Shown: positions 50,553 through 60,986, numbered from the stretch's first letter. The stretch is DNA of 64,000 nt from Gammaproteobacteria bacterium (GCA_026709505.1 JAPOSW010000094.1:1-64000); one strand, 5' to 3'. Numbers and translations are program-made. The notes: a model not told the origin generated them from the sequence alone.

Positions 50553-52055
50553 TCAACTTTCCATCAAGGCCTGCAAGGCAACGATTGACTCTGACAAATC
50601 ACCAGGGGGGTCTGTTGGCAGATTCATGAGAATATCATCAAGCATGCCAGCCCACTCATTTGTGATATCTGAATTCGTATCGAAGTTCTCAAAAACCCAG
50701 TCCCTCAGGATATGCAGGCGTTCCGCAACAAGCACCGGCTGCTGACGAATCAGTGCAGATTCCGCAGACTCTATGAATAAATGAGTCCGCTCGTATATCA
50801 ACTGCCGGATTTCTCCTGACATCAGCGGACGAACCGGCCGATTGTTTTTTTCAATCTGTATGAGATCGGTAATGCTGTCCAGGAATCGCGCTCCGGCATC
50901 GACCACTGGCTGAAAAGCTCCTTCCGATTGCTGAGCAGTGCCCGGACCTGCTGTTTCCGGGTTGCCTGCTTCGGAACCGATGCTGGACCCTGAAGCTGTC
51001 AAGTCACCGAGTATGGGAAGATAAGTCACACCATCATTCAAGATCCGCATCTGCTCCAGCAGCAACAGGGAATCAACCGGAGCAGCGCTTTTCAACATCT
51101 GGATATCCTGAGCCAGAAGTCTTCTGACTTGGGAGTAGTTCGAATTGCCCAGCGCGTCCAAACGGGCAAAGGCTATTTCAAGTGCATCCAGTGCAAGATG
51201 ATTTTCTCCAGTGAAGCGAAGTCGATGATCGGCAACCAGCAAAAGGTGTTCAATTTCCTTCAAGGTCCAGCTTTCTACCCCTTCCTGAAAATAGGATCCG
51301 GTACGTGCTACTTGCTGGGAAAGTGATTCCAGTTCTTTCCGAAACGACTCGATTTGACCTGTCATCTCCTCCAATGGCTCTGCACTGAGTTGCCGTATAG
51401 AGTCTTCCTGGGCATTGATTTGCCTTCTCAGTTCCCCAAGTCTTTCCTGATTTGCGGCTTCCATTTCCGCTGCACTCAACCTGAGATTGGCAACATTCGT
51501 TTCAAGCGCTGATTGAATATCCTGAACGGATTCTGCACGCTGTTCAAGGAATTCAATCTGATCATGCTGCCTCATCCGCTCAAGTCTTGAATCAAATTGC
51601 GTGGTATAAACCGCATAGCCCGCAGCAAGCATCGAGACAACCGCCGCTACTAGCGCAATCGAAGGAAGAATGGATGTCGATGCCTGGCGGCTATTGATTT
51701 GGCCGCTACCAGCATTTGCTCTTTCAACCGAGTCCGGTGCAGGCAATTGTTGAGATTCCCGGGACGACACGGATGCAGTGGACGCGGATGATTTTTCAAT
51801 ATCCGCAGCCTTCTCCTGCGTACTCGTTTTGAATTCATCAGTCTTAGTTTTGCCAGCACTGGCTACCCTGGCGGCTGAAGCACCCGATTTCTTTGCCGCT
51901 GGCTGGGCATTGTCATCACTCGGGGTAGATGTGGCACCCGAGTTGGCAGATTCTTTTGCAGATCGAGCTGTCGTACCGCTCGATCTCTTTCGAGCGGGAG
52001 TTTTTCTTTTCTGGGTTGTGGGCTTTTTGCCACCCGTGCCGCGGCTCACAGTCAT
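50553..52055 (-). CDS. hemX: HemX: uroporphyrinogen-III C-methyltransferase-like membrane protein
   Basis: The 500-residue protein has a Lys/Ala/Ser-rich low-complexity N-terminus (about residues 1-130), one membrane helix (LPSIALVAAVVSMLAAGYAV, about 129-148) and a long coiled-coil region with RQHDQIEFLEQRAESVQD, then an ordered C-terminal domain with IEHLLLVADHRLRFTG. It matches HemX of the hem operon; the old methyltransferase annotation is not supported by motifs. The N-terminal low-complexity stretch is longer than usual. Confidence 0.9.
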   Translation of the reverse strand: MTVSRGTGGKKPTTQKRKTPARKRSSGTTARSAKESANSGATSTPSDDNAQPAAKKSGASAARVASAGKTKTDEFKTSTQEKAADIEKSSASTASVSSRESQQLPAPDSVERANAGSGQINSRQASTSILPSIALVAAVVSMLAAGYAVYTTQFDSRLERMRQHDQIEFLEQRAESVQDIQSALETNVANLRLSAAEMEAANQERLGELRRQINAQEDSIRQLSAEPLEEMTGQIESFRKELESLSQQVARTGSYFQEGVESWTLKEIEHLLLVADHRLRFTGENHLALDALEIAFARLDALGNSNYSQVRRLLAQDIQMLKSAAPVDSLLLLEQMRILNDGVTYLPILGDLTASGSSIGSEAGNPETAGPGTAQQSEGAFQPVVDAGARFLDSITDLIQIEKNNRPVRPLMSGEIRQLIYERTHLFIESAESALIRQQPVLVAERLHILRDWVFENFDTNSDITNEWAGMLDDILMNLPTDPPGDLSESIVALQALMES

Positions 52056-52156
52056 TTTGGAGTCTGAATAGTTGGAGGTATTGTCGGATTATGTGTCTTT
52101 AGCACGATACTTTGCCCGATTTTCCGATTCTACCAGACAATTTGCGGGCTTGGCGA

Positions 52157-52933
52157 TCAAGCCCGGGCAAACTGCTTGAGGCTCTCGCAAACCGAGGCAG
52201 TTCCGGGAGAGCATACGCTCACATTGCAAATCTTATTTTGTTTGCAGTAATTGGCAATTCTTGCGCTAATCACAAGCGCACAAGTGGTCTCGATCAGATG
52301 CCTGTGACTGGCCCCGAGCAATTCAAGCAATGCATCGAGAATGTTATGGCTGGTAACGATCACGACGTCAAACCCTATCGATTTCCACACTTGAATCACT
52401 TCATCAAATGCTCGGTCGGTAACCTGTCTGCGATAACTCATTACAGGCAATACAGCTGCCCCCGATTTTTCGAGATCTTCGGTTAATTTTTCCCGGCCTT
52501 CCTGACCTCGAAATATCGCTATATGCTTGCCGGACAGCTCTACATGCTGCAGTGATTCAAGCAAGCCTTCCGATGTGAATTCATGCTCAGGTTCAATATC
52601 AACGCGAACCCCATAGCCTCTCAACACTTGACTGGTTACTGGCCCGACGCTGCAAACCAGAGCTGAAGAGGGCCAATCCAGACCTAGGCTGCGCATGCGC
52701 ATGACTACCGCCCTTGCCGCTGCCACACTGACCATAATGATGATTCCGAATCTTTCCATGTCTCGCAAAGCCTGATCAAGGTCTCCATAGCTTTCGGGCG
52801 GTACGGTCTCAACCACCGGAAAGTGCAAGGTTTCTGCACCGAGCTGGCGAAGTTCCTTGACCAGTTCATCGCCTTGCGGGCTGGGTCTTGGCACCAGTAC
52901 TCGAAGCCCAGATAGTTGACCGGAATCAGACAT
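52157..52933 (-). CDS. hemD: Uroporphyrinogen-III synthase
   Basis: HemD closes and inverts hydroxymethylbilane to uroporphyrinogen III. The protein has two Rossmann-like lobes with LRVLVPRPSPQGDELV at the start and VVIVTSHNILDALLELLG toward the end; family members vary strongly, so confidence rests on the fold pattern and context. I chose ATG 52933, overlapping hemC by eight bases and giving 258 residues. An in-frame upstream ATG at 52972 would overlap hemC further. Confidence 0.9.
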   Translation of the reverse strand: MSDSGQLSGLRVLVPRPSPQGDELVKELRQLGAETLHFPVVETVPPESYGDLDQALRDMERFGIIIMVSVAAARAVVMRMRSLGLDWPSSALVCSVGPVTSQVLRGYGVRVDIEPEHEFTSEGLLESLQHVELSGKHIAIFRGQEGREKLTEDLEKSGAAVLPVMSYRRQVTDRAFDEVIQVWKSIGFDVVIVTSHNILDALLELLGASHRHLIETTCALVISARIANYCKQNKICNVSVCSPGTASVCESLKQFARA

Positions 52934-53861
52934 CGCTGAATCGCTTGAGAATCTTGTCGGCACCCTGATCAACCAGCTCTCCTGCTACCTCCTCGGCCAG
53001 TTGACCGCCCGACTGGTACGGACCGATACGATCGGACTTCAAGAGATTCGACCCGTCAAGTTCCCCCACCATTGCCCTTAACCGGAGCTTCGTCTCGTCC
53101 CGGTCAAACCACTGTTCGGCAAATACAGCCACTGGCGCATGACAGCCTCCGTTCAAAATTGCATTCACTTTGCGCTCTGCAGCAACAAGAAACGCACTAT
53201 CCGGATTGTTGATGGGCGAGATTAAATCTCTGGTTTTTTCATCCTCGGCACGACATTCGATACCAACAACGCCCTGTCCCGCGGCCGGCAAGCAGATATC
53301 AGGGCTGATCGTCTGGCGGATGCGGTGTTCCATGTCCAGTCGCTTGAGTCCAGCCACTGCAAGAATAACTGCATCATATTGGCCACTATCGAGTTTTGAC
53401 AATCGCGTATGGACATTCCCGCGCAGGTTGGAGAACTCAAGATGGGGATAGGCAGCCTTTAATTGCGAGACACGTCTTAAACTGCAAGTGCCGACAATAC
53501 TGCCTTCTGGCATCTCCTCTAGTGAATCATGGTGATTCGACACATAGGCATCCCGGGGATCCTCTCTTGGACAGACCACCGGAATGGTCAAGCCATCCGG
53601 GAGATTGACAGTCACATCCTTCATGGAATGCACCGCTAAATCTGCCGCTCCTTCCAACAGTGCCATTTCCAGTTCCTTGAGAAATAAACCCTTGCCCCCA
53701 GCCTGATGGAGAGGAATATCCAGGGTTCGATCGCCTTCCGAAACGACCTTGTGCAACTCAACCACCAACCCTGGATATTGCTGCTGAAGGGACTCCTTGA
53801 CATAATTTGCCTGCCAGAGTGCCAAAGCACTCTGGCGGGTGCAAATTCGGATCTTCTGCAT
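52926..53861 (-). CDS. hemC: Porphobilinogen deaminase (hydroxymethylbilane synthase)
   Basis: HemC polymerises four porphobilinogens into hydroxymethylbilane on a dipyrromethane cofactor. The 311-residue protein has RICTRQSALALWQA, the SMKDV segment (AVHSMKDV) with the catalytic Asp, GTCSLRRVSQL, and the cofactor Cys in NGGCHAPVAVF. It starts the hemCDXY block. Confidence 0.96.
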   Translation of the reverse strand: MQKIRICTRQSALALWQANYVKESLQQQYPGLVVELHKVVSEGDRTLDIPLHQAGGKGLFLKELEMALLEGAADLAVHSMKDVTVNLPDGLTIPVVCPREDPRDAYVSNHHDSLEEMPEGSIVGTCSLRRVSQLKAAYPHLEFSNLRGNVHTRLSKLDSGQYDAVILAVAGLKRLDMEHRIRQTISPDICLPAAGQGVVGIECRAEDEKTRDLISPINNPDSAFLVAAERKVNAILNGGCHAPVAVFAEQWFDRDETKLRLRAMVGELDGSNLLKSDRIGPYQSGGQLAEEVAGELVDQGADKILKRFSDV

Positions 53862-53964
53862 GCTCAGTCACCGTCTCCGAAAGAGAACGGATTCAAACGA
53901 CTGATGCTGCCACCAGAAATTGCTGCTTGCAACGACAATGAATACAGGCATCCAGAATGATCCA

Positions 53965-54663
53965 TCAATTGCTTTTTGATACCTTGAGCCGTAACGGCTT
54001 GATCCCTTCCTCTTTCAGTATCCTGTCTGCATTTTGCATTTCTTCATAGACGGAGAACGGTCCCAGTCGAACTCGATAGAAATCACCTCTATCTTGAATT
54101 GTAACTTTCTGAATATTCGAAGTTAGTCCAGATAGGGCCAGGCGTGCTCGCAACTGTTCAGCATCCGTCTGGCGCTTGAATGAGGCAGCCTGAAGCATGA
54201 AGTGTTCTTCACTGGATGCAGCCGGTTCTGGCTGTGGCGTCGACGTCGCCGAGTCCGGATTGACAATTGCCAGTTCCGTACTCGAATTGTCTGCTTCGGC
54301 TTCGCCACTCTCTGGCTCCTGAACAGCGGTGATGGGCGGATTTGCTGCGATTTGACGATAATCTTCCGGTATCAGCACTTCAACTTCCGGCAAGACCGTA
54401 TAAAAATCATAGATGTTCGGCTGCCCGCCCGAAACCGATTCTGCATCGGAAGCCTGTTCCTGATTACCAAGAACTTCGCTCTGCTTGGATTCATCCATCA
54501 ACCCACGAATTCCCTTTCCAAAGTCTGACTTCGGAACCCCGACCTGCAACACCACCATTGTTAGTGCGCCGACACTGACTCCAATCGCAAATGTAATCAA
54601 GGTGTGGGGCATACGGCTGCCCGATGCCGAACGGCGCACTGGTTTTTTCTTTCTTCCTGCCAT
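53965..54663 (-). CDS. SPOR-domain inner-membrane protein (FtsN/DedD-like)
   Basis: The protein has a basic cytoplasmic start (MAGRKKKPVRRSASG), one membrane helix (TLITFAIGVSVGALTMVVLQ, about residues 20-39), a Glu/Ser/Pro-rich periplasmic linker and a C-terminal SPOR domain (EEHFMLQAASFKRQTDAEQL onward) that binds denuded glycan strands. This layout suits FtsN-like division proteins. Its location beside argS mirrors ftsN near argS or priA in other gammaproteobacteria. I chose ATG 54663 (232 residues) because the frame upstream is unrelated to the fold. Confidence 0.85.
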   Translation of the reverse strand: MAGRKKKPVRRSASGSRMPHTLITFAIGVSVGALTMVVLQVGVPKSDFGKGIRGLMDESKQSEVLGNQEQASDAESVSGGQPNIYDFYTVLPEVEVLIPEDYRQIAANPPITAVQEPESGEAEADNSSTELAIVNPDSATSTPQPEPAASSEEHFMLQAASFKRQTDAEQLRARLALSGLTSNIQKVTIQDRGDFYRVRLGPFSVYEEMQNADRILKEEGIKPLRLKVSKSN

Positions 54664-54679
54664 AATATCGACCGCTGAG

Positions 54680-56416
54680 TCACATGCTTGTTGGGGCAGA
54701 AACTCCGAGAATTCCGAGCCCGTTTGCAATCACCACTCGAACCGCATCAATCAAACCCAGTCTAGCGAGCCGCAATTCATCCTCGCTCGATAAGAAGGGG
54801 TGCTCATTGTAGTAAGCGTGAAACAGCTGGGCTAGATTTCGCAAATAATAGGCCACTTGGTGCGGAGTGCGGGTCTGTGCTGCATTAACTACCGTATCCG
54901 GGAATTGAGAAAGGGTTTTCAATAGCTCTGTTTCCTGTTTTTCAATCAGCAGGCGATAAGCAGGCTGTCGGTTATCCGGTGTTTCCATTCCCCGACCCTT
55001 GACCTGCTGGAAGACACTCGAGATCCGGGCATGTGCATATTGTATGTAAAAAACCGGATTTTCAGCACTTTCCGACTTGGCCAGATCAAGATCAAAGTCC
55101 ATGTGTTGATCAGAGCGCCGGAGCACATAGAAAAACCGGGCTGCGTCATTTCCTACTTCCTCCCTTAACTCACGCAAGGAGACAAACTCTCCACCTCGGG
55201 TTGACATGGATACTTTCGCAGAACCCCGATACAGCACTGCAAACTGCACCATCAAGAACTCCAGTCGATCAGCGGGATTTCCCAAGGCCTGGAAAGATGC
55301 CTCTATACGTTTGGTATATCCATGATGATCAGCGCCAAATACATTGATGACCTGATCGTAGTTTCGCTCTGCCTTATTGTAGTGATAGGCGATATCGGAA
55401 GCGAAATAGGTTTTGCTGCCGTTCGCTCGAACCACCACTCGATCCTTGTCATCCTCGAAATCGGTTGAGCGAAACCAGGTGGCGCCATCTTTAACGTAAA
55501 GATAGCCGTTTTTTTCGAGGCGTTCCAGCGCCGCCTCAATATCGCCGTTGTGTACAAGCTGGCTTTCGTGAAACCATTGATCGAAAACCACCCCGAATTC
55601 CGCGAGATCCTGCTTGATATCCTGCACCATCGACTGACTCGCCATGTCAAACAGGATCTGGTAATCATCATCCAGACTGCTCTTGGCTCGGTTGATCAGT
55701 TCGTCAATGTTCTCTTCATCATCTTCTGGCAGATCCTGAAACAATGTTTCAGCATGCACGGCAAATCTCTTTTGATGTTCCTCAAGAAGGCGTTTCCCGA
55801 TATTTCGGATATAGTCGCCCTGATATCCCCGGGCTGGAAATTCGCTTACGAGTCCGAGTTCTTCCAGATAGCGAATCCAGATACTCACGGTCAGGGTGTC
55901 CATCTGGCGACCAGCATCATTCACATAGTATTCCCTCTCAACATCATAGCCTGCATAGGACATGGTTCTGGCCAGAGCATCGCCATATGCCGCGCCTCGT
56001 CCATGACCCACATGCAGGGGCCCGGTTGGATTGCTTGAGACAAACTCTATCAGCACCTTTGGGCTATTCTCGATTCGGGATCTGCCGTAATCGGGGCCTG
56101 CTTCCCGGATTTCGTCGATCAGGTCAAGATAGGCTTCTGAATGCACGTAAAAGTTGATGAACCCGGGTCCGGCAATCTCGCAGCGTTCCAGAATTTCACA
56201 GCTGGGCATGGAATCAACAATACTTTGAGCACACTCTCTAGGTGAAACCTTCTGCTTCGAAGCCAGCTGCATTGCCAAGTTGGTGGTGAAATCACCATGG
56301 GGCCCACTGCGCGGCCTCTCTATGATGATGCTCTGTGGATCAGCGTTAAGAAACCTGCCCTGCTGTTGCAGACTTGCAAGGGCCTGCGAGACCAGTTCGA
56401 GAACTTTTTCTTTCAT
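54680..56416 (-). CDS. argS: Arginyl-tRNA synthetase
   Basis: The class I enzyme of 578 residues matches E. coli ArgS (577). It has the Add-1 domain at the N-terminus, the HIGH-like PTGPLHVGHGRGAAYG (about 130-145), the MSTR-containing loop SAKVSMSTRGGEFV in place of KMSKS, and the DALR anticodon-binding domain with LARLGLIDAVRVVI. It ends 16 bases before the SPOR gene. Confidence 0.96.
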   Translation of the reverse strand: MKEKVLELVSQALASLQQQGRFLNADPQSIIIERPRSGPHGDFTTNLAMQLASKQKVSPRECAQSIVDSMPSCEILERCEIAGPGFINFYVHSEAYLDLIDEIREAGPDYGRSRIENSPKVLIEFVSSNPTGPLHVGHGRGAAYGDALARTMSYAGYDVEREYYVNDAGRQMDTLTVSIWIRYLEELGLVSEFPARGYQGDYIRNIGKRLLEEHQKRFAVHAETLFQDLPEDDEENIDELINRAKSSLDDDYQILFDMASQSMVQDIKQDLAEFGVVFDQWFHESQLVHNGDIEAALERLEKNGYLYVKDGATWFRSTDFEDDKDRVVVRANGSKTYFASDIAYHYNKAERNYDQVINVFGADHHGYTKRIEASFQALGNPADRLEFLMVQFAVLYRGSAKVSMSTRGGEFVSLRELREEVGNDAARFFYVLRRSDQHMDFDLDLAKSESAENPVFYIQYAHARISSVFQQVKGRGMETPDNRQPAYRLLIEKQETELLKTLSQFPDTVVNAAQTRTPHQVAYYLRNLAQLFHAYYNEHPFLSSEDELRLARLGLIDAVRVVIANGLGILGVSAPTSM

Positions 56417-56551
56417 GAATATGGCCGAAGTACGCTGATCTTGAGCGAGTACAAATCAGTGATTGTACTCGGATGAAGCGATGGATTAGAGGCAGGACAG
56501 GAAGTTCTTCAGAATGTTTGACTTTTTTCCTGCTTTTATAAATGACAAGCC

Positions 56552-58174
56552 TTAATATGTCGGGTCATACATGAACTCCTCAATATGGCTTTCGATATTG
56601 TCAGGGCGGGGTAATTGAGAAATATCATTGTCCCAGGCATACGTCGCAACCGCTGTCGCTATGTTGAGCGAAACGCGCCTAATCTTTTCCACTCTGGGGT
56701 AGACGGAACTATGCTCAATATCCTCGTCAGTCAGGGATTCGGCAAGTACCTTGGCAGCGACCAGAAACATCTCGTCTGGAATGAGTCTGGCCTTGCAGAC
56801 GATTGCGCCGAGACCAACACCCGGGAAAATATAGGCATTATTCCCCTGACCGGGCCTGATCAGCCTTCCATCATAATTGATGTCATCAAACGGGCTTCCG
56901 CTTGCAAAAACTGCCCGCCCATCAGTCCATTGATAGGCCTCCTCAGCCGTACATTCAGCGCGGCTGGTTGGATTTGACAATGCAAAAATACCCGGTTTCG
57001 ACTTGATTGATGCCATTTTGCGAACCAGTTCCTGGGTAAAGGTTGCCGGCGTGCCGGTTGCCCCAATCAGTATGTCGGGGCGATGGATATCAATCGCTTC
57101 CAGTAGTTCACACTCTTCCACATCGTGTGCATAGCGCTGGATGTAATCCGGCAAGCTTGGCAACCCTTTGCGAATAAGCCCCTGCCGGTTGAAAAACCAC
57201 AGTCTCTGGACAGCTTCAGCTTCATCAAGCCCACTTTCAATCAGAGCCTCGACAATCAGGTTGCCCATGCCGGTTGCCGCTGATCCAGCTCCCAGAAACA
57301 GGAATTTGAGATCTCGAAAATCCACCCCTGAAAAACGCGTTGAAGCATATATTCCGGCTAATACCACTGATGCTGTTCCCTGAATATCGTCGTTGAAGCA
57401 CAGTGCCTTTTCGCGATAGGCATTCAAGTGAGTAAAGGCATTATCGGCCGTGAAGTCTTCAAATTGAATCAGCACACCGGGAAACGCGTCCTGGGCCGCC
57501 TCGATGAATTCATCCATCAGGCTGAAATATTCATCGCCCTGCAAGCGCGGCTGTCGCAATCCAAGATAGATCGGATCTTCGATCAGCTCTTCGTTGTTCG
57601 TGCCGACATCAAACATCACCGGCAAGGTCTGATCTGGGGAAATTCCGGCACAGGCGCAATACAAACCCAGCTTGCCGAGCGGGATGCCCATTCCATTGGC
57701 CCCAAGATCACCCAAGCCGAGAATTCGCCCGCCATCGGTAATCACGATAATTCGCACATCGCGGTTAGGCCAGTTGTCGAGAATCTTGCGGATTTTCCCC
57801 CGGTCACGGGCGGTAACGTAAAACCCTTTTTCAGTACGGAATATGCTGGCAAATTCACGGCACGCCTGCCCGACGGTCGGGGTATAGACGATTGGCAGCA
57901 ATTCCTGAAAATTGTCCATGATCAATCTGAAGAACAGCCGCTCGTTGCGATCCTGCAACATGGACAGAAAAATGTACTTTTCAATGTCGCTTTCCTTGCG
58001 GCGCATGTTTGCAAGCACTCGCTGGATCTGGGTCTTCATGGTGCCGACAGCCGGAGGGAGGAGACCACGCAAACCATACTGGTCACGCTCCTGCTCAGTA
58101 AACGCGGTTGATTTGTTGTGTGCGGCGTTATGCAGTAATTCAACGCCCATTAGCCCATGCTTATTTTTGTCCAT
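56552..58174 (-). CDS. maeA: NAD-dependent malic enzyme
   Basis: This 540-residue enzyme oxidatively decarboxylates malate to pyruvate. Signatures include LPIVYTPTVGQACRE, VITDGGRILGLGDLGANGMG (about 142-161), FEDFTADNAFTHL and the dinucleotide fold LFLGAGSAATGMG. The length and the ITDGGRILGLGDLG segment are those of the MaeA/SfcA type rather than the shorter fused MaeB. Its start overlaps the stop of nothing; the SPL gene stop lies just inside its first codons (14-base overlap), so the two genes may be co-transcribed, with the radical SAM gene first. Confidence 0.94.
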   Translation of the reverse strand: MDKNKHGLMGVELLHNAAHNKSTAFTEQERDQYGLRGLLPPAVGTMKTQIQRVLANMRRKESDIEKYIFLSMLQDRNERLFFRLIMDNFQELLPIVYTPTVGQACREFASIFRTEKGFYVTARDRGKIRKILDNWPNRDVRIIVITDGGRILGLGDLGANGMGIPLGKLGLYCACAGISPDQTLPVMFDVGTNNEELIEDPIYLGLRQPRLQGDEYFSLMDEFIEAAQDAFPGVLIQFEDFTADNAFTHLNAYREKALCFNDDIQGTASVVLAGIYASTRFSGVDFRDLKFLFLGAGSAATGMGNLIVEALIESGLDEAEAVQRLWFFNRQGLIRKGLPSLPDYIQRYAHDVEECELLEAIDIHRPDILIGATGTPATFTQELVRKMASIKSKPGIFALSNPTSRAECTAEEAYQWTDGRAVFASGSPFDDINYDGRLIRPGQGNNAYIFPGVGLGAIVCKARLIPDEMFLVAAKVLAESLTDEDIEHSSVYPRVEKIRRVSLNIATAVATYAWDNDISQLPRPDNIESHIEEFMYDPTY

Positions 58175-59462
58175 TGCTCCTCTCCAGAATGATGCTTGAT
58201 TTTACCTTGTCCAAATAGGCATTCTTCATCGCATCTTCAAAATCTTGATTATTGTCGTATTGATAGCCAAACACCCGCTTCCACAAAGCATGAGGCTCCA
58301 TGCAAAGATAAAAAAACACTCGCCCATGCCAGCTACTCAGTGCACCATATACAGCCCTGAACATTTCAATCTTGACATGCCCTGGGTAGGACAGTTTTCC
58401 TGCACACTCTTCAAGCGGCATTTGCAAAATCTTGCTGTTCAGGTTCCGTTTCCGGATGGTTTTCATGACTGATCGTGTGTAAGTCAGGGTTCCCAGTGAA
58501 ACCATGGCGACTTGTCCTGCGTCAAAGCGTTGCACCAGAGTATGCGCAAGGTCTGTATAGTGCGACTCCCAGTCCGAGTAATGAACAATCGGATGAAAAT
58601 GAAACCCTACCAGAGTCCCTTTTTTTGCTACTGCATGTGCAGCATCCAGGCGCTGGTTCAGGCTGGCTGTCAAGTGTTCCTCATGATCAATAATCACTTG
58701 TGTATTGAGCGACCAGGTGCAGATCACATTTTTAGGTACTGGATTATCCAGCAGCCATCCGATATTTCTGGATTTGGTTTTGAGTTCAAGCAGGACATTG
58801 GGATTCTGCTCGGCAAACTCACAAAGGGCTGCAAGCACCCCCTGATGGTTTCCCCACATCAACGAATCGGAAGACTGTCCCGTTCCAATGTGATAAAGCT
58901 GATCATCCTCTAGCCTCAGCTTTTGCAGCTTGGATGCAAAATCCGGGTCAAATGTGACCTGATCTCCGTGGTAAAACGATTGAATACTGCAATAACTGCA
59001 ATCAAATCCACATTGTTGAACCGCATCAAGGGTCAGCAGATTGCAGCAACGGGTTTTTTCTGAAGCGACTGGACATCTGCCCAAACCCAATTCCCTTTTG
59101 CTTCGATTAACCAGTTTAGGCTTCACCGTCAATGGCTTGTCATTGATGGTGAATTCCCGATAAGACTTGGTTCTACTCTTTAGTTCTTCGTGGATAGTCT
59201 GGATTTCCGCTAGCACTCTTTTTTTATTTTGCCTTGGCTCCGGATGTAGAAGGATTTTTGGCCAATCGGCTGAAATGCAGGCTTCTTTCCATCTCAATCG
59301 ATCCAGCGCCATATCGCTCACTTTACACAACTCCTGTTGTGTAAAGTGCATTTCGTGAGCCTTGCTGCGAACAAAGTCCTGTGCCTGATCGTTCAACAAA
59401 TGAAACGATGAATGCTCGACAATCTTTTCAAATTTCGTCTGATAGTTAAAATCGGAGTGCAT
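58161..59462 (-). CDS. Spore photoproduct lyase family radical SAM protein
   Basis: The 433-residue protein has a radical SAM cluster motif CGFDCSYCSI (CxxxCxxC, about 153-162) preceded by CCNLLTLDAVQQ. The overall plan, with an N-terminal helical part ending in RELGLGRCPVAS and a barrel with SLMWGNHQGVLAALCEF, resembles the SplB-like family found in bacteria that do not sporulate. SplB splits the UV-induced spore photoproduct; the relatives' substrates in non-spore-formers are unknown. A putative DNA-repair role is inference. Confidence 0.8.
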   Translation of the reverse strand: MHSDFNYQTKFEKIVEHSSFHLLNDQAQDFVRSKAHEMHFTQQELCKVSDMALDRLRWKEACISADWPKILLHPEPRQNKKRVLAEIQTIHEELKSRTKSYREFTINDKPLTVKPKLVNRSKRELGLGRCPVASEKTRCCNLLTLDAVQQCGFDCSYCSIQSFYHGDQVTFDPDFASKLQKLRLEDDQLYHIGTGQSSDSLMWGNHQGVLAALCEFAEQNPNVLLELKTKSRNIGWLLDNPVPKNVICTWSLNTQVIIDHEEHLTASLNQRLDAAHAVAKKGTLVGFHFHPIVHYSDWESHYTDLAHTLVQRFDAGQVAMVSLGTLTYTRSVMKTIRKRNLNSKILQMPLEECAGKLSYPGHVKIEMFRAVYGALSSWHGRVFFYLCMEPHALWKRVFGYQYDNNQDFEDAMKNAYLDKVKSSIILERSNGQK

Positions 59463-59733
59463 CAGTGCTTGGCGTTCTGATTGAGTCAGCAGATATAATC
59501 CACTTTATGGATAATGGCAAATCCTACATCGCTTACAGAGCCAAAAATGCCGTGAAATTGCAGAAAATCCAGGTTATTTTGACGGAAACTGGAATTAGTG
59601 TAGGTGCCATTTTGATTTTATCACTAATTTACCAAGGCAACGAATTTACCCGGAAAGAGCTGGGCATCCATCCTCTGTCGATCATAACCTGACCGACATT
59701 TTTTCGAAAACAAGTCCCTACATGAGTTAAGAA

Positions 59734-60357
59734 TTGATTGATTCAGCAGTCTCCATAGATCAGATTGATCAATGCTTGCCACAAACGCAATGTATGCTTT
59801 GTGGTTACCCGCGCTGCTGGGAATATGCAGAGGCAATATATCACGGGAGCACAGAAATCAATCAGTGCCCACCTGGAAGCACCATGACAATCTCTGCTTT
59901 GGCAGAGTTGCTGAATCGTCCTGAAATTCCCCTCAATGAAGAGCACGGGGTTCATGATAAAAAACAAGTAGCCTTGATCCGTGAATCCGATTGTATCGGT
60001 TGCACGTTGTGTATCAAGGCCTGTCCGGTAGATTGTATTGTCGGGGCAGATAAACTGATTCATACGGTGATTACCCAACAATGCACAGGATGCAAGCTCT
60101 GCGTCCCTGTCTGTCCGACTGACTGTATTGAACTTTTGCCTGCAAAGAGTGTCAAGGGATCTCCTAGCCTCTGGCCAGACTTTGCCAAGGAACAGGTAAT
60201 GCGAGCCCGCACCGATGTTCACCATAAACTTGATAGAAAAGCGAAACGTGCTTCGGAGCGCTCATCAGATATGACGCCAATCGGTCGGAAAAGACTCAAA
60301 CGCGAAATTCAGGCGGCTGTCAAGCGCAAAAAATCTGCCCGTAATGATGTTTCATGA
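59734..60357 (+). CDS. RnfB-like ferredoxin
   Basis: The 207-residue protein has an RnfB-type Fe-S segment ([18 protein letters not shown]), then two 4Fe-4S motifs: [15 protein letters not shown] and [15 protein letters not shown]. It lacks the N-terminal membrane helix of RnfB and ends with a Lys/Arg-rich tail (about residues 165-205). Start is TTG at 59734. It overlaps nth by four bases, a pairing seen in gammaproteobacteria, which suggests a role in maturing or reducing the Fe-S cluster of the repair enzyme; that link is inference. Confidence 0.88.
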   Translation: MIDSAVSIDQIDQCLPQTQCMLCGYPRCWEYAEAIYHGSTEINQCPPGSTMTISALAELLNRPEIPLNEEHGVHDKKQVALIRESDCIGCTLCIKACPVDCIVGADKLIHTVITQQCTGCKLCVPVCPTDCIELLPAKSVKGSPSLWPDFAKEQVMRARTDVHHKLDRKAKRASERSSDMTPIGRKRLKREIQAAVKRKKSARNDVS

Positions 60358-60986
60358 AAGCCGCTGCAATTTCTGAAGTCTTCGCCAGACTGGCCAGGAA
60401 CAATCCTGCGCCAACTACTGAACTCGAGTATCGCTCTGAATTTGAATTGCTGGTCTCGGTGATTCTGTCTGCCCAGGCAACCGATATCTCCGTGAACAAG
60501 GCTACCGGCATCCTATTTCAAGTCGCCAGTACTCCATCGGCAATCCTCGCGCTTGGCCTGGACGGACTGAGGGGGTACATTCGAAATATCGGATTGTTCA
60601 ATACCAAAGCGAAAAACGTCCTGAAAACCTGTGAAATGCTGCTTGAAAAGCATGACGGAGAAGTCCCCCGAACCCGTGAAGAACTTCAGGCGTTGCCGGG
60701 AGTGGGCAGAAAAACTGCTAACGTTATCTTGAACACGGCATTTGGAGAACCCGTAATTGCGGTTGACACACATATTTTCAGGGTCTCCAATCGAACCGGG
60801 GTCGCCCCAGGGAAAAATGTTGATGAGGTTGAAAGCAGGTTGATGAAGCGAGTTCCAGATCAATTCAAGAAAGACGCCCATCACTGGCTAATTCTGCATG
60901 GCCGATACGTGTGTATGGCGCGCAAGCCGAAATGTGCATTGTGCATAATCAATGATCTCTGTAAAAGCGCATTCAGAATCAATTGA
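60354..60986 (+). CDS. nth: Endonuclease III
   Basis: Nth is a bifunctional DNA glycosylase/AP lyase that removes oxidised pyrimidines. The 210-residue protein has the helix-hairpin-helix [13 protein letters not shown] with the catalytic Lys (about residue 120), the Asp in [12 protein letters not shown], and the 4Fe-4S loop [17 protein letters not shown] with C-x6-C-x2-C-x5-C spacing. Its ATG overlaps the ferredoxin stop. Confidence 0.96.
   Translation: MKAAAISEVFARLARNNPAPTTELEYRSEFELLVSVILSAQATDISVNKATGILFQVASTPSAILALGLDGLRGYIRNIGLFNTKAKNVLKTCEMLLEKHDGEVPRTREELQALPGVGRKTANVILNTAFGEPVIAVDTHIFRVSNRTGVAPGKNVDEVESRLMKRVPDQFKKDAHHWLILHGRYVCMARKPKCALCIINDLCKSAFRIN

Noticed and set aside
59465-59692. 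A 75-codon frame divergent from the radical SAM gene
   Set aside because: It starts three bases from the SPL start codon with no room for a promoter or ribosome site, and no domain is visible.
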